Positions 1 to 9,608 of a stretch of 64,000 nt of DNA are shown in pieces. Every line of letters begins with the position of its first letter. The first letter of the stretch is position 1. The notes beneath the pieces were generated by a model. It was not told the origin of the DNA, made no database searches, and saw nothing but the letters and a program-made list of their open reading frames with translations. The stretch is from Nitrosomonas ureae (GTDB taxonomy: Bacteria; Pseudomonadota; Gammaproteobacteria; Burkholderiales; Nitrosomonadaceae), in assembly GCF_900206265.1 (NCBI RefSeq), contig NZ_LT907782.1:992001-1056000 (forward strand), read 5' to 3'. The translations under genes were made by a program, and so were the position numbers.

Positions 1-561
1 TTCAACCGGAACCCCCAGCCGCTGCGCTCTTTTCCAAGGCAGAACTTCTCTTGCCGCTTGATAGAATGTAACCGACTGTCCCGAGGTATAGCCCCATGCG
101 GTCAACCCCAAGGCATGTAATGAACCGGAGCGGATGCAGTGCTGGATGGTGCGAAAAGAAAAACGGCTCCTTAACAACGCTTCCAGCGGTGCATTATCTA
201 ATAAAGAAATCGGATTATGCTGACCGTATTCAGTCGAAATTAACGATAGCAAGCAGCGCAAAGTATTATGAATCACACCGACCAGATCAGAGCGGTAAAT
301 CTGATCTACGTGAAAATTTGACCAAACATCCTCTAACTGTGCCACACCTTCAGAAAAATTGTTGGCTGCAACGGCTATGCTGGCAGCATTGATAGCTCCG
401 GCGGATGTTCCACAAATAACAGGAAACGGGTTACACGACTTATCCGGCAGTAATTCCGCAATAGCGCGCAATACCCCTACTTGATAAGCTGCACGCGCCC
501 CTCCTCCGGTCAGTACAAGCCCAACCTTTGGTGCGCCTAGATTATGCTTTTTTTCATGCAC
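1..561 (-). CDS. Patatin-like phospholipase, partial (3' end beyond window)
   Basis: The minus strand encodes the N-terminal 187 codons of a patatin/RssA-family serine acyl hydrolase, which would cleave acyl esters of lipids. The glycine-rich oxyanion motif GGGARAAY lies near residue 20 and the nucleophile elbow GTSAG, with its catalytic Ser, about 30 residues later. The Asp of the Ser-Asp dyad must lie past the window edge. An in-frame TAG is five codons upstream of a GTG at 561, so GTG is the likely start; no ATG fits. The start overlaps the end of the small upstream gene by 8 bases, pointing to translational coupling. The family is certain, the physiological substrate is not. Confidence 0.85.
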   Translation of the reverse strand, partial: MHEKKHNLGAPKVGLVLTGGGARAAYQVGVLRAIAELLPDKSCNPFPVICGTSAGAINAASIAVAANNFSEGVAQLEDVWSNFHVDQIYRSDLVGVIHNTLRCLLSLISTEYGQHNPISLLDNAPLEALLRSRFSFRTIQHCIRSGSLHALGLTAWGYTSGQSVTFYQAAREVLPWKRAQRLGVPVE

Positions 562-811
562 GGACTGCAGATACTAACTTCACTCTTTCCAATGCATCCT
601 GCAAGGTTTCTTCCGGTAAGCTATTAAGCGAACTGGATAAAATTTTCGCCGCCTGACAAGCCGATGCGGGCAACACAGCGCTATCCAATTTGGCTACAAA
701 CATGGCCGCGGCCCCTGTGGTATCCAGCAAACATTGACGCTCATTCATCAAAATCTCCATCTCTTCACGTAACATGGAAACTTCCCGTCCTTTCAGTATA
801 GTATTGGGCAT
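554..811 (-). CDS. Small hypothetical protein preceding the patatin gene
   Basis: This gene encodes 85 residues with no signal peptide, membrane segment or motif I recognise. The sequence is Leu/Ala/Glu-rich and probably mostly helical. An AAGGAA ribosome site lies about 8 bases before the ATG. A second Met at residue 13 is a possible alternative start. The gene overlaps the downstream patatin start by 8 bases, so the two are probably co-expressed and may act together. Function unknown. Confidence 0.65.
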   Translation of the reverse strand: MPNTILKGREVSMLREEMEILMNERQCLLDTTGAAAMFVAKLDSAVLPASACQAAKILSSSLNSLPEETLQDALERVKLVSAVRA

Positions 812-971
812 ATATTATTCCTTAAAACATTGATACAGTATGCAACCTATGCAATCTTTCAAGCAATATATCAGAACCATAATTCATTTAAGCTTTAAAC
901 TCTGTGCGGTTTGTCACGCTATTCCCTCAATTTCATGACTCATTCATCAGAAATCATTTTCGTTACACATT

Positions 972-1949
972 ATGGACAATCATTTAACTGCTGAATTATA
1001 CCCTGAAATCGAGCCTCATGGTCAAGGAAGATTACCCTTGGATGAAATTCACACCATGTATTGGGAAGAGTCCGGAAATCCTGCCGGAATTCCCGTAATA
1101 TTTCTGCACGGCGGCCCCGGAGCCGGATCAACCCCGGCGCACCGGCGTTTCTTTGATCCGGCGTATTATCGCATTGTCATTTATGATCAAAGGGGGGCTG
1201 GACGTTCCACCCCGCTCGGTGAAATTCGCGAAAATACAACCCCTCACCTGATTAACGATCTGGAATTACTCAGACAACATCTGGAAATTGATCGATGGTT
1301 GGTATTTGGAGGTTCCTGGGGCAGCACACTGGCGATTGCCTACGGCGAAGCACATCCAGAACGCTGCCTGGGCTTTATTTTGCGGGGAATTTTTCTTTGC
1401 CGCAAGCAGGAAATCGACTGGTTTCTTTACGGACTGCGCAATTTATTTCCCGAAGCTTGGCGTGTTTTGGTCGCACCGCTATCGACAGAGGAACGCAACG
1501 ATATTCTTGCGGCTTACTATCAGCGTCTGATGAGTCCTGATCCAGCCATACATTTGCCTGCCGCGCGCACTTGGAGCACCTACGAAGGTTCGTGCTCCAC
1601 CCTGTTGCCCAATCCCGCAACGATCAGTTATTTTGCCAGCGATACTGTCGCATTGGGTTTGGCACGCATGGAAGCACACTACTTTAGCCATAACATTTTT
1701 TTACCGGAAAACGCTTTGCTGAAAAATGTGCATAAACTGCACAACATTCCCGCCATCATTGTGCAAGGGCGCTATGATGCGGTCTGTCCAATCGTCAGCG
1801 CCGATGATCTGCATCGGGCCTGGCCACAAGCTGAATATATCATTATTGATGATGCCGGCCATTCGGCATGGGAGCCCGGCATACAATCAGCTCTGGTCAC
1901 GGCCACCGATCAATTTAAGATCACAATCGAAAGTACAGATTTACCATAA
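972..1949 (+). CDS. pip: Proline iminopeptidase (S33 alpha/beta hydrolase)
   Basis: Cytoplasmic aminopeptidase of family S33 that removes N-terminal proline from peptides. The 325-residue length is normal for the family. The oxyanion segment HGGPGAGS lies at 46-53, the nucleophile elbow GGSWGS at 113-118 (Ser115), the acid at Asp269 in GRYDAVCP and the base at His297 in AGHSAWEPG, so the triad is complete. The 'DQRGAGRS' motif after the second strand is also typical. No clear Shine-Dalgarno site precedes the ATG. The gene stands alone and converges on cysH with a 27-base gap. Confidence 0.93.
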   Translation: MDNHLTAELYPEIEPHGQGRLPLDEIHTMYWEESGNPAGIPVIFLHGGPGAGSTPAHRRFFDPAYYRIVIYDQRGAGRSTPLGEIRENTTPHLINDLELLRQHLEIDRWLVFGGSWGSTLAIAYGEAHPERCLGFILRGIFLCRKQEIDWFLYGLRNLFPEAWRVLVAPLSTEERNDILAAYYQRLMSPDPAIHLPAARTWSTYEGSCSTLLPNPATISYFASDTVALGLARMEAHYFSHNIFLPENALLKNVHKLHNIPAIIVQGRYDAVCPIVSADDLHRAWPQAEYIIIDDAGHSAWEPGIQSALVTATDQFKITIESTDLP

Positions 1950-1976
1950 AGATATAGCTGTATATCTGCTGGTGAA

Positions 1977-2693
1977 TTAAAGATGCAAGCCACACTCGGT
2001 CTTGGGTTTTCCGGCCCAACGACCGCAACGGCCTTCACCTTTCACAGTGCAATGCGTGCAACCTATCGAGGAATACCCCTCAGCCACAAGCGGGTGGAAA
2101 GGTAATTTATGCTCAAGGATATAGGCGTCGCGTTCTTCGCGAGTCACATCAATCATCGGATTAAATTTAATAATTCCCCGCCGTTCTTCAAAAATGCTCA
2201 AACTTGCACGATGATCCGTCTGCCAGCTCATCAAACTTGACACCCAAACATGATAGTTGGGCTTGATTTCTTCCAACGGGCTAATTTTATTTATCGTACA
2301 GCAGAAATCAGGATCCACCTCATACAACTTTTCTTTCTTGCTGTACCAGTGCTGATAGGCATCCGCTCTCAGATCCTTGACTTTAAGATGATATAACCCG
2401 ATCAAATAATCGCGATATAACAAGGTTTCCGGAAAATGAAAACCCGTATCTACAAAAAAAATAACCTGTTCGGGACGGATACGGGAAATAATGTGCAAGA
2501 AATAAGCAGAGGTTGCTGCAAAAGAGGAGGTCACCATCACTTTTTCAGGATGAAAATCAACATAGAGATTGCGCAGGCGTTCCTCAAAATTGAGCGAGCG
2601 GTAACGATCATTTAATTCGCTAATAGCCTGCACGCTCAGCCCGGCACTATTAGTATTATCATTTTTTTGAATTACAGCGGCTACTTCAGACAT
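1977..2693 (-). CDS. cysH: Adenylyl-sulfate (APS) reductase, CysH family
   Basis: This 238-residue enzyme reduces activated sulfate (APS or PAPS) to sulfite in assimilatory sulfur metabolism, using thioredoxin. Cys131-Cys132 and Cys212-x2-Cys215 form the pattern that binds a [4Fe-4S] cluster in the APS-using branch; PAPS-specific enzymes lack it. The catalytic Cys is Cys234 in the C-terminal ECGLHL. The nucleotide-loop segment reads SSFAATSA where most relatives have SSFGAED, an unusual change. No other cys gene is adjacent. The family call is firm; the APS preference is inferred from the cysteines. Confidence 0.9.
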   Translation of the reverse strand: MSEVAAVIQKNDNTNSAGLSVQAISELNDRYRSLNFEERLRNLYVDFHPEKVMVTSSFAATSAYFLHIISRIRPEQVIFFVDTGFHFPETLLYRDYLIGLYHLKVKDLRADAYQHWYSKKEKLYEVDPDFCCTINKISPLEEIKPNYHVWVSSLMSWQTDHRASLSIFEERRGIIKFNPMIDVTREERDAYILEHKLPFHPLVAEGYSSIGCTHCTVKGEGRCGRWAGKPKTECGLHL

Positions 2694-3105
2694 AACATTC
2701 TCTTATTAATCAATTCCACTATCACGAACTCAGACCCCCTCACCCTGGCATCGCGACACTATTCTTCGCGTAAACACACAAGCATGAAGTATCCCCCTCT
2801 TTAGCTGCAAAATACCGAGTATCCACTGGACTGTCAAACTCATTACTGATGTATCCGGAAAACGGTTTTCTGATTCAGATCACTCAACCTATTATTTAAT
2901 GCCTCATTTCCACTCATTCTCACAAACTTAATGCTACTGCAATCTTGCTGACATCGGCATGTCATGGTCGCTTGCTAGCATACCCCTCGCATACATCACG
3001 CTCGTCACATACGTGATGTGTGCGAATACGAATGATGCATTATTGAACACATTCAGTGCTCGTAATGTGCTTGGCAATACTTTAAAAACACATCGGAGAT
3101 TTCAC
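2694..3105. other. Intergenic region with an inverted repeat
   Basis: This stretch separates the divergent cysH and exported-protein genes and must carry both promoters. I see no RNA gene or further coding region. Its one clear structure is the inverted repeat at 2988-3024. Confidence 0.5.
2988..3024. repeat. 13-base inverted repeat upstream of exported protein
   Basis: CGCATACATCACG at 2988-3000 is matched by CGTGATGTGTGCG at 3012-3024, complementary at 12 of 13 positions around an 11-base spacer. It lies about 80 bases before the start of the exported-protein gene. It has no following T-run, so an operator or 5'-leader hairpin is more likely than a terminator. Confidence 0.5.
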
Positions 3106-3621
3106 ATGAAAATGCAAAAAATGTCTTTATTGTCTTTAGTTGCTGCATTGTTGTTGGTTAGTTTCAATGCAATGGCCGCATGCGGGGATCAAGTTCTAAC
3201 CAAATTAACCGCACCTGCCTACGCAAATCTGAATGCCATATTGACACCGGCACAAGTAACAAAATTCAAAAACAAACTGAATGGGGTTACAGGTGCGCCT
3301 ACTTACAACTCACTACTTAATGAAGCTAACACAGTCGCCGCACTGATAGCGAATGGCCGTGTTCTGATCACGCTTCCCGATGGAACTGTCGTTGTTGATA
3401 CTTCTAAAGGAACAAACAATACCTATGCCAATTTTCAAGCTAAAACAATCAATGAAAACCACAATTCCCGCATCGCGATCTTAGATGCACAGTTATGGGC
3501 TTGTGGCGTTGGCTTGGAAACCAAAACCAGCACATCAACAGGCGACGTGGAAGTTTACCTGGCAAAACGCCTCGGTGCTTATTTGGACAGCGCCGGAACC
3601 GTAAGACTTTCCCATAAATAA
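3106..3621 (+). CDS. Small exported protein of unknown function
   Basis: The 171-residue product starts with a textbook Sec signal peptide (positive start, Leu/Val core, cleavage after AMA near residue 24). The mature part has two Cys, one at its very start and one near the middle, which could form a disulfide. It is Asn/Thr/Ala-rich with no recognised domain. The ATG at 3106 is preferred over the longer in-frame start at 2959 because GGAG lies 8 bases upstream and the signal peptide begins exactly there. A strong terminator follows, so it is monocistronic. Function unknown. Confidence 0.7.
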   Translation: MKMQKMSLLSLVAALLLVSFNAMAACGDQVLTKLTAPAYANLNAILTPAQVTKFKNKLNGVTGAPTYNSLLNEANTVAALIANGRVLITLPDGTVVVDTSKGTNNTYANFQAKTINENHNSRIAILDAQLWACGVGLETKTSTSTGDVEVYLAKRLGAYLDSAGTVRLSHK

Positions 3622-3651
3622 TCACCGTTCTTCATTGAGCATTCAGCTCGC

Positions 3652-3686
3652 AAGAGTGGATTGCAATCGATTAATCCACTCTTTTC
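3652..3686 (+). terminator. Rho-independent terminator
   Basis: AAGAGTGGATT at 3652-3662 pairs perfectly with AATCCACTCTT at 3673-3683 across a 10-base loop and runs into a short T-tract. It lies 30 bases after the exported-protein gene. Confidence 0.85.
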
Positions 3687-3985
3687 CCCACTGCAGCAGA
3701 TTTTTCCCATGCAGCTTTCTCTGATAGCACAATAAAAATCAATAATTTATACCTCTTCCGGCCATGCAGATACAAATTTTGCAAATTTCTGCTTGTTAGT
3801 CAGCATGTTTGACACTTCACACAGTTTTCGGTATTTTTAAAAAAGCGCCTGCTTTTCCTGCGCGCTGCTTCATTACAATCTGCATCAATGTAGTTGCATA
3901 ATTATTAAATCGTTGCTCAAAATATGAGCTCACAGTGTGCTCAAATAACAATGAACAATGAATCTTTACTAGAAATATACTTGTT
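3687..3985. other. Intergenic region, nothing recognised
   Basis: About 300 A+T-rich bases between the terminator and the next plus-strand gene. I see no coding region, RNA or repeat; it presumably contains the promoter of the following gene. Confidence 0.4.
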
Positions 3986-4522
3986 ATGAAATCACAAAAA
4001 ACCTATCCGTTTTATTTTAATTTTCTGCTGCTGATAAGTGCAGTTCTTTTTCTGACTGCAACACCTGTTACAGCAAATAAATCCGTTTATGGCTATCTTG
4101 AACCGGTAACGCTGGCACCTGACGAGGTTACGCTGACGGCAAAGCTGGATACAGGTGCCGAAACTGCTTCAATATCCGCAACAGATATTCAGTTATATGA
4201 GAAAGAAGGTGAAGAGTATGTAAAGTTTAAAGTCTCTCATCCCGAGTTGGAACAGACACTCCACTACAATTTACCGATTGTTCGCTATTCAAAAATAAAA
4301 AGACGTGCCATTGATGGTACTCAAGCTCAAAAATATCATTCACGTCCTGTCGTAAAGATACAAATTCATTTTGATGGCAAACCCTATAACATCATGGTCA
4401 ATCTGATTGATCGTTCCCGTTTCTCAACACCATTGCTGTTGGGCAGAAAGGCATTAGAGAAAGTTGATGCCATTGTTGACAGCACAGTAGCCAATACGCT
4501 CTTAGTCAAGAATAGAAGTTAA
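3986..4522 (+). CDS. Retropepsin-like protein, RimK-associated 'zinc protease' family (DUF785-type)
   Basis: The 178-residue product belongs to the family annotated as ATP-dependent zinc protease (Pfam PF05618/COG4067), now usually viewed as retropepsin-like aspartic proteases. The key motif is KLDTGAETAS, with the candidate catalytic Asp at residue 55; a later LLLGRKAL segment matches the second conserved block. The first 30 residues form a signal peptide ending near VTANK, so it acts in the periplasm or outer-membrane space, unlike cytoplasmic relatives beside rimK. No rimK is nearby. The start has no clear Shine-Dalgarno. The fold is likely, the substrate unknown. Confidence 0.8.
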   Translation: MKSQKTYPFYFNFLLLISAVLFLTATPVTANKSVYGYLEPVTLAPDEVTLTAKLDTGAETASISATDIQLYEKEGEEYVKFKVSHPELEQTLHYNLPIVRYSKIKRRAIDGTQAQKYHSRPVVKIQIHFDGKPYNIMVNLIDRSRFSTPLLLGRKALEKVDAIVDSTVANTLLVKNRS

Positions 4523-4694
4523 CCAATACCTACATAACACCGACCTCCGGCAGGTGGTTAATGACTAAGGAACAACCGGGGGTGTTTGCAAAAATACGCA
4601 CCGTTGACGAAATGGCATTCAAATCATTCAGTTGCTGAATTGATTCTATTGCAGAATAAGTTCCACTCAAAATTTATCGTGAAAATTTTTAAGT

Positions 4695-5243
4695 ATGAGC
4701 AAGGCATTTACCAAGGAAAATGAAGGCGACGATGACCTGGACGACACACCGAAATTACCGCAGAGTTTAAAGAATTACATTACGCCAGGCGGGTATCAAC
4801 GATTGAGGGATGAGTTCGATCAATTGTGGAAAGTGGATCGCCCCGAATTGGTAAAAACTATTACCTGGGCAGCTTCCAATGGGGATCGTTCAGAGAATGG
4901 TGATTACATTTATGGTAAAAAGCGCTTGCGTGAAATCGATCGCCGCTTGCGTTTCTTATCCAGGCGCCTGGATAGCGCGGAGATAGTTGATCCCTCGCAG
5001 CGTGGCGAATGCGATCAGGTTTTTTTTGGCGCTACTGTAACAGTCTGTAATGCCCAAAACGAGAAACAAACTTACAGTATCGTTGGCATGGACGAAGCAG
5101 AACCCGGGTGTGGCCGCATCAGTTGGATTTCACCTCTGGCCAAGGCGTTGCTCAAGACGCATGAAGGTGATGTGGTAACGTTGCATACTCCAGGTGGAGT
5201 GGAAGAACTGGAAGTGATTGAGGTTCATTATAAAGCGTTATGA
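4695..5243 (+). CDS. greB: Transcription elongation factor GreB
   Basis: GreB binds the secondary channel of RNA polymerase and stimulates cleavage of backtracked transcripts. The coiled-coil tip has the family signature around residues 60-80 (SNGDRSENGDYIYGKK), containing the acidic tip residues and the Tyr/Lys pattern that separates GreB from GreA. The C-terminal FKBP-like domain (about 105-182) contains the VTLHTPGG segment. An acidic N-terminal extension of about 20 residues (EGDDDLDDT) precedes the Gre fold, giving 182 residues against roughly 160 in enterobacteria. The gene converges on pstB. Confidence 0.95.
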   Translation: MSKAFTKENEGDDDLDDTPKLPQSLKNYITPGGYQRLRDEFDQLWKVDRPELVKTITWAASNGDRSENGDYIYGKKRLREIDRRLRFLSRRLDSAEIVDPSQRGECDQVFFGATVTVCNAQNEKQTYSIVGMDEAEPGCGRISWISPLAKALLKTHEGDVVTLHTPGGVEELEVIEVHYKAL

Positions 5244-5438
5244 GATATGAATGCACCCGGTTATAAATGGTACATATTGAAAGAATTGACCGCAAGCAGT
5301 AAGCATAAAAACCATACGTGTTACAGTTACTACTATCGAGAGTGCTCATCCGGATATAGAAACCAAGACACATCGAGTTAACAAGGGTAAGCCAAGTCCA
5401 TTTTGGCTATATATTCTATTCAGTCTCAGCACAGCAAA

Positions 5439-6218
5439 TCAACCAAACTTACCCGTAATGTAATCCTCGGTGGCTTTTTCTTTGGGCGTGGTAAAAATCG
5501 TATCTGTTTCACCGAATTCAACTAATTTCCCTAAATACATGTAGGCGGTAAAATCGGAAACACGTGCTGCCTGCTGCATATTATGTGTGACAATAACAAT
5601 GGTGTAATCTTGCTTAAGTTGAAAAATAAGCTCTTCAATATGTGCGGTGGAAATCGGATCCAGCGCTGAAGTTGGTTCGTCGAGCAGCACTACTTCAGGT
5701 TTCACGGCAATGGTGCGGGCTATACACAAGCGTTGTTGCTGCCCGCCGGAGAGACTCATGCCGCTTTGATTCAGCTTATCCTTAACCTCTTCCCATAGCG
5801 CGGCTTTGCGTAATGCCCATTCGACCCGCTCCATTAATTCGCTACGATTTAAGCTTTCATACAACTTCACGCCAAATATCACATTATCAAAAATGGACAT
5901 AGGAAAAGGTGTCGGTTTCTGAAATACCATACCCATTTTAGCGCGCAGGATATTGATATCATGTTTCTTATCCAGAATATTGACGCCATCCACCCTAATC
6001 TCGCCTCGAGCCACCTGGCTGGGGTAAAGTTGATACATGCGGTTGAGCGTACGCAATAATGTCGATTTTCCGCAACCGGAGGGACCAATAAACGCGGTAA
6101 TCTTTTTCTCCAGAATATTCATGCTGACTGACTTGAGTGCATGATGCCTGCCATAGTAAAAGTTTAAATCGTTGATGGTCACTTTGGCATCAGCTTGTTT
6201 TGCTTGATTGGTATTCAT
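5439..6218 (-). CDS. pstB: Phosphate ABC transporter ATP-binding protein PstB
   Basis: ATPase that drives high-affinity phosphate import with PstC and PstA. Visible are Walker [10 protein letters not shown], signature [10 protein letters not shown], Walker [14 protein letters not shown] and switch His in IVTHNM. The last gene of the pst operon. The start at 6218 (259 residues, AAGG 5 bases upstream) gives the usual family length; in-frame ATGs at 6317 and 6311 would add an unconserved stretch of about 33 residues, and 6311 also has an AGGT-type site, so the longer form cannot be excluded. No phoU or phoB follows in the window. Confidence 0.95.
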   Translation of the reverse strand: MNTNQAKQADAKVTINDLNFYYGRHHALKSVSMNILEKKITAFIGPSGCGKSTLLRTLNRMYQLYPSQVARGEIRVDGVNILDKKHDINILRAKMGMVFQKPTPFPMSIFDNVIFGVKLYESLNRSELMERVEWALRKAALWEEVKDKLNQSGMSLSGGQQQRLCIARTIAVKPEVVLLDEPTSALDPISTAHIEELIFQLKQDYTIVIVTHNMQQAARVSDFTAYMYLGKLVEFGETDTIFTTPKEKATEDYITGKFG

Positions 6219-6379
6219 CGTAGCCTTAAATTCAGACACTTCTTCCGCAATTTTCGGATGTTCGTGCGATCCCAATAATTTACTGTAGAACAATATCTGC
6301 TGGTTTCTCATATTCATTACCTGTTGTTTTATGCCTCTGTCTTTTCATCAGTAATCCGGTAATGGGCGGTAAAAATGCT

Positions 6380-7225
6380 TTAAGTTGACAATGTTTTCTT
6401 ACGCAAGAAAAAGCGCGCAATGATATTGAGCCCCAAAACACTCAATGTAATTAGCAATGCACCCGCCCATGCCAGTTCCTGCCATGATTCATATGGACTC
6501 ATGGCAAACTGGAATATCACTACCGGCAGATTCGCCATCGGCTGATTCATATCCACAGTCCAGAACTGATTATTCAGCGCTGTGAAAAGCAACGGCGCAG
6601 TTTCTCCACTGATGCGCGCAATTGCCAGCAGCACGCCGGTCAAAATACCTACCTCGGAAGCGCGCCAGGTCACCAGTGTAACCACTTTCCATGGGGGAGC
6701 GCCTAAAGCTGCGGCTGCTTCACGCAAGCTATCCGGAACAAGGCGCAACATATCCTCCGTGGTGCGCACGACAACCGGAATGACGATGATTGACAGCGCC
6801 AGAGCACCCGCCCAACCGGAAAAATGGCCAACCCTGGCCACATAGACGGTATAAACAAACAGTCCGATAACGATAGACGGGGCAGACAGCAGAATATCGT
6901 TAATAAAACGGGTCACTGAGGCTAACCAGCCGTGCTGACCAAACTCAGCCAAATAGGTGCCCGCCAGGATACCCACGGGTGTACCGATCAGAGTGGCCAG
7001 TGTTACCATCATCAGGCTACCGATAATCGCATTGAGCAATCCGCCCGCACTACCCGGTGCTGGTGTCATTTCGGTAAAAAGCGCGACACTGATGCCATCC
7101 AATCCCTTACCGATCAGGACAAACAATATCCAGAACAACCAGAACAGACCAAAGATCATAGCCAAGACAGAGAAAGTCAGATGAAGAATATTGATCATGC
7201 GTCTTCGGGTATAGATCGGAATCAT
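6380..7225 (-). CDS. pstA: Phosphate ABC transporter permease PstA
   Basis: Inner-membrane subunit of PstSCAB; about six hydrophobic segments and the ABC-permease loop '[14 protein letters not shown]', which docks on PstB. The [10 protein letters not shown] segment near the C-terminal third is typical of PstA. The ATG at 7225 is chosen because AAAGG lies 6 bases upstream and because it begins 8 bases after the pstC stop; earlier in-frame codons lie inside pstC. The product is 281 residues, a normal length. Confidence 0.95.
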   Translation of the reverse strand: MIPIYTRRRMINILHLTFSVLAMIFGLFWLFWILFVLIGKGLDGISVALFTEMTPAPGSAGGLLNAIIGSLMMVTLATLIGTPVGILAGTYLAEFGQHGWLASVTRFINDILLSAPSIVIGLFVYTVYVARVGHFSGWAGALALSIIVIPVVVRTTEDMLRLVPDSLREAAAALGAPPWKVVTLVTWRASEVGILTGVLLAIARISGETAPLLFTALNNQFWTVDMNQPMANLPVVIFQFAMSPYESWQELAWAGALLITLSVLGLNIIARFFLRKKTLST

Positions 7226-7233
7226 ACAAACCT

Positions 7234-8196
7234 TTACGTAGCAACACCTTCGCGTTTTTTCAGTTGTGTTAACAAGAGCTTGGAACAAGCCAATACCACA
7301 AAGGTGATAAAGAACAAAATCAAACCCAGCTCAATCAAAGCCGAGGTATACAATTCCCCGTCAGCCTCGGTGAATTCATTGGCTAACGCCGAAGCAATGC
7401 TGTTTCCGGGCATAAAAAGGGAAGCATGCAACTGATGCGCGTTACCAATCACAAACGTAACCGCCATGGTTTCACCTAATGCGCGCCCAAGCCCGAGCAT
7501 AATCCCGCCGATAACCCCGCTTTTGGTGTAGGGCAAAACCACGTTCCAAATCACTTCCCAAGTCGTAGCACCAAAAGCATAGGCGGATTCCTTTAGCATG
7601 GAAGGCACTATCTCGAACACATCACGCATGACGGCAGCGATAAAAGGAATGACCATGATTGCCAGTATAATGCCGGCGGCTAACATGCCTATTCCCATAA
7701 AAGCACCTTCAAACAAAAACCCAATGCCCGGTAAATCTCCTAAAGTATTCTGCAACCAGGGCTGCACAGTACCGGCAAAAAACGGGGCAAATACAAACAA
7801 ACCCCACATACCATAAATAATGCTGGGAATTCCGGCCAGGAGTTCTATCGCCGTTCCAAGCGGGCGGCGCAACCACGGGGGAGACAGTTCCGTCAGGAAC
7901 AGTGCGATACCGAAGCTCACGGGAATACCGATCGACAGTGCAATGATCGCGGTAACCAAAGTACCCACAATCGGCACCAACGCGCCGAATTGCTCTGTAA
8001 CCGGATTCCACTCCGAACTAATAAGGAAGTTAAAACCAAAAGTCTTAATGGTAGGCAGGCTGCCCACGACAAGCGAACCTATCAGCGCAACCAGCAGAAT
8101 TAAAACAATCACGGTAAAAAACCACGTTGTTTTTTGAAATAACTGGTCCAGTAACTGCTGCCTTTTCAGCTTTGCTGTGGAAATAATTTTTGGCAT
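7234..8196 (-). CDS. pstC: Phosphate ABC transporter permease PstC
   Basis: The 320-residue partner permease of PstA. One N-terminal membrane helix, a periplasmic loop with the SSEWNPV motif common to PstC, then the permease domain with the EAA-type loop '[17 protein letters not shown]' and the '[17 protein letters not shown]' helix. It follows pstS with a 48-base gap and precedes pstA with 8 bases, so pstS-pstC-pstA-pstB form one transcript. Confidence 0.95.
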   Translation of the reverse strand: MPKIISTAKLKRQQLLDQLFQKTTWFFTVIVLILLVALIGSLVVGSLPTIKTFGFNFLISSEWNPVTEQFGALVPIVGTLVTAIIALSIGIPVSFGIALFLTELSPPWLRRPLGTAIELLAGIPSIIYGMWGLFVFAPFFAGTVQPWLQNTLGDLPGIGFLFEGAFMGIGMLAAGIILAIMVIPFIAAVMRDVFEIVPSMLKESAYAFGATTWEVIWNVVLPYTKSGVIGGIMLGLGRALGETMAVTFVIGNAHQLHASLFMPGNSIASALANEFTEADGELYTSALIELGLILFFITFVVLACSKLLLTQLKKREGVAT

Positions 8197-8244
8197 GGAT
8201 CGTTGTTATAGCTGTAATGACCAGACGCATGTCATTTTCATCGG

Positions 8245-9294
8245 CTACTCGCTAACCGTGTATATCGCGCGGCCATCCTTACCTTTGACATTGGCTTCCC
8301 AGGAGGTCTTAATCAAAGCAACCAGATTGTCGGGCAGCGGAATATAATCCAATTCCAGCGCCATATCCCTCCCATGCGCATAGGCCCACTCAAAAAACTT
8401 TAATACTTGCATCGCTTGCGCCGGCTTACTCTGGGATTTGTGCATTAGAACAAAAGTAGCGCCTGTAATCGGCCAGCTACCCGAACCGGGTTTGTTCGTA
8501 AGAATTTCGTAAAAACCGGAATCTTTATCCCAATCCGCATTGGCAGCGGAAGCCCTGAAGCTTTCTTCGGTAGGCAACACATACTGACCTGCCAAATTTT
8601 GCAGTTGCACGTAGTGCAATTTGTTTTGTTTTACATAGGCCGCTTCGATGTAACCAATCGAATTCTTGATCTGCTTCACGAAATTGGCTACGCCTTCATT
8701 GCCTTTTCCACCCGTACCTATCGGCCAGGCCACTGAAGTAGCCGCACCTACTTTAGCTTTCCATTCCGGACTCACTTTACTTAAATAATCCGTAAACAGG
8801 AAAGTAGTACCGGAGCCATCCGCACGATGGACGATCGCAATATTGCTGGCTGGCAAAACAATGCCCTCATTCAGTTCCGCAATGGATGCATCATTCCAGC
8901 GCTTGATTTTTCCCAGAAAAATATCGGCCAAAACTTTTCCGGTTAATTTAACCTGGCCTTCCTCGATTCCTTCAAGATTAATAATAGGCACGACACCGCC
9001 CAGCACCGTCGGAAATTGCGTCAAGCCATCCTTCTCCAACTCTTCTCGTGTCAGAGGCTTGTCAGATGCCCCGAAATCTACAGTCCCGGCCTTGATTTGT
9101 TTGATACCGCCACCGGAACCAATGGATTGATAATTCAACCGTATGCCTGTTTCTTTGTGATACCTGTCCGCCCACTTGGCGTAAATCGGATAAGGGAAAG
9201 TAGCGCCCGCACCGGTAATATCAGCGCCAGCAGCTAGTGTTGTGCACAATAGCGCTGCGGTAGCTGCCAATACATGAAAAAAGTGCCCTCTCAT
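8245..9294 (-). CDS. pstS: Periplasmic phosphate-binding protein PstS
   Basis: High-affinity phosphate-binding protein that delivers Pi to PstCA. Signal peptide at residues 1-24 (cleavage after LAAGA), then the family opening ITGAGATFPYPIYAKW. Phosphate-contacting motifs are visible: the SIGSGGG loop, DFGASDKPL and HRADGSGTTF. The ATG at 9294 has AGGAG 8 bases upstream and starts the signal peptide, so it is preferred over the in-frame ATG at 9324. The gene product is 349 residues. A PHO box with a -10 element lies 42-75 bases upstream, so the operon should be induced by phosphate limitation through PhoB. Confidence 0.97.
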   Translation of the reverse strand: MRGHFFHVLAATAALLCTTLAAGADITGAGATFPYPIYAKWADRYHKETGIRLNYQSIGSGGGIKQIKAGTVDFGASDKPLTREELEKDGLTQFPTVLGGVVPIINLEGIEEGQVKLTGKVLADIFLGKIKRWNDASIAELNEGIVLPASNIAIVHRADGSGTTFLFTDYLSKVSPEWKAKVGAATSVAWPIGTGGKGNEGVANFVKQIKNSIGYIEAAYVKQNKLHYVQLQNLAGQYVLPTEESFRASAANADWDKDSGFYEILTNKPGSGSWPITGATFVLMHKSQSKPAQAMQVLKFFEWAYAHGRDMALELDYIPLPDNLVALIKTSWEANVKGKDGRAIYTVSE

Positions 9295-9335
9295 TCGAAT
9301 GCTCCTGTCGCGACATAGATCCAATATAAGATGAA

Positions 9336-9369
9336 ATTTTAATCACTGAATGTGACAGAGTGATGACAA
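9336..9369 (-). promoter_or_regulatory. PHO box and -10 of the pst operon
   Basis: Read on the minus strand from 9369, the sequence is TTGTCAT-CACT-CTGTCAC, matching the PhoB half-site CTGTCAT at 6 of 7 in each half. Ten bases later comes TAAAAT (9341-9336), a good -10 hexamer. The spacing matches known PhoB-activated promoters, where the box replaces the -35 element. The leader to the pstS ATG is about 35-40 bases. Confidence 0.85.
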
Positions 9370-9608
9370 ATAGATTGCTTTTGAGAATCCCCTCAGTAAC
9401 TGCAGGCAATCAGCAGGCTGAGAGGAAAGATAGTTAGAAGGTAAAACATAGAACCCAATTCAACACGCCCACGATCTCCAGGATTGTTGTGACACTTTAA
9501 ACCATTCAAGTGCTTGGGTTAAGCGGTTATTTTCCAATGCATCGAGAGGAAAGCATAGAAAATCTTTTGAGAAGAAGTTAAGCAGTACTGTACTATGCGC
9601 ACACAATT

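Noticed and set aside
5152..5373. Minus-strand 73-codon frame over the end of greB
   Set aside because: Antisense to greB, no ribosome site, no family likeness.
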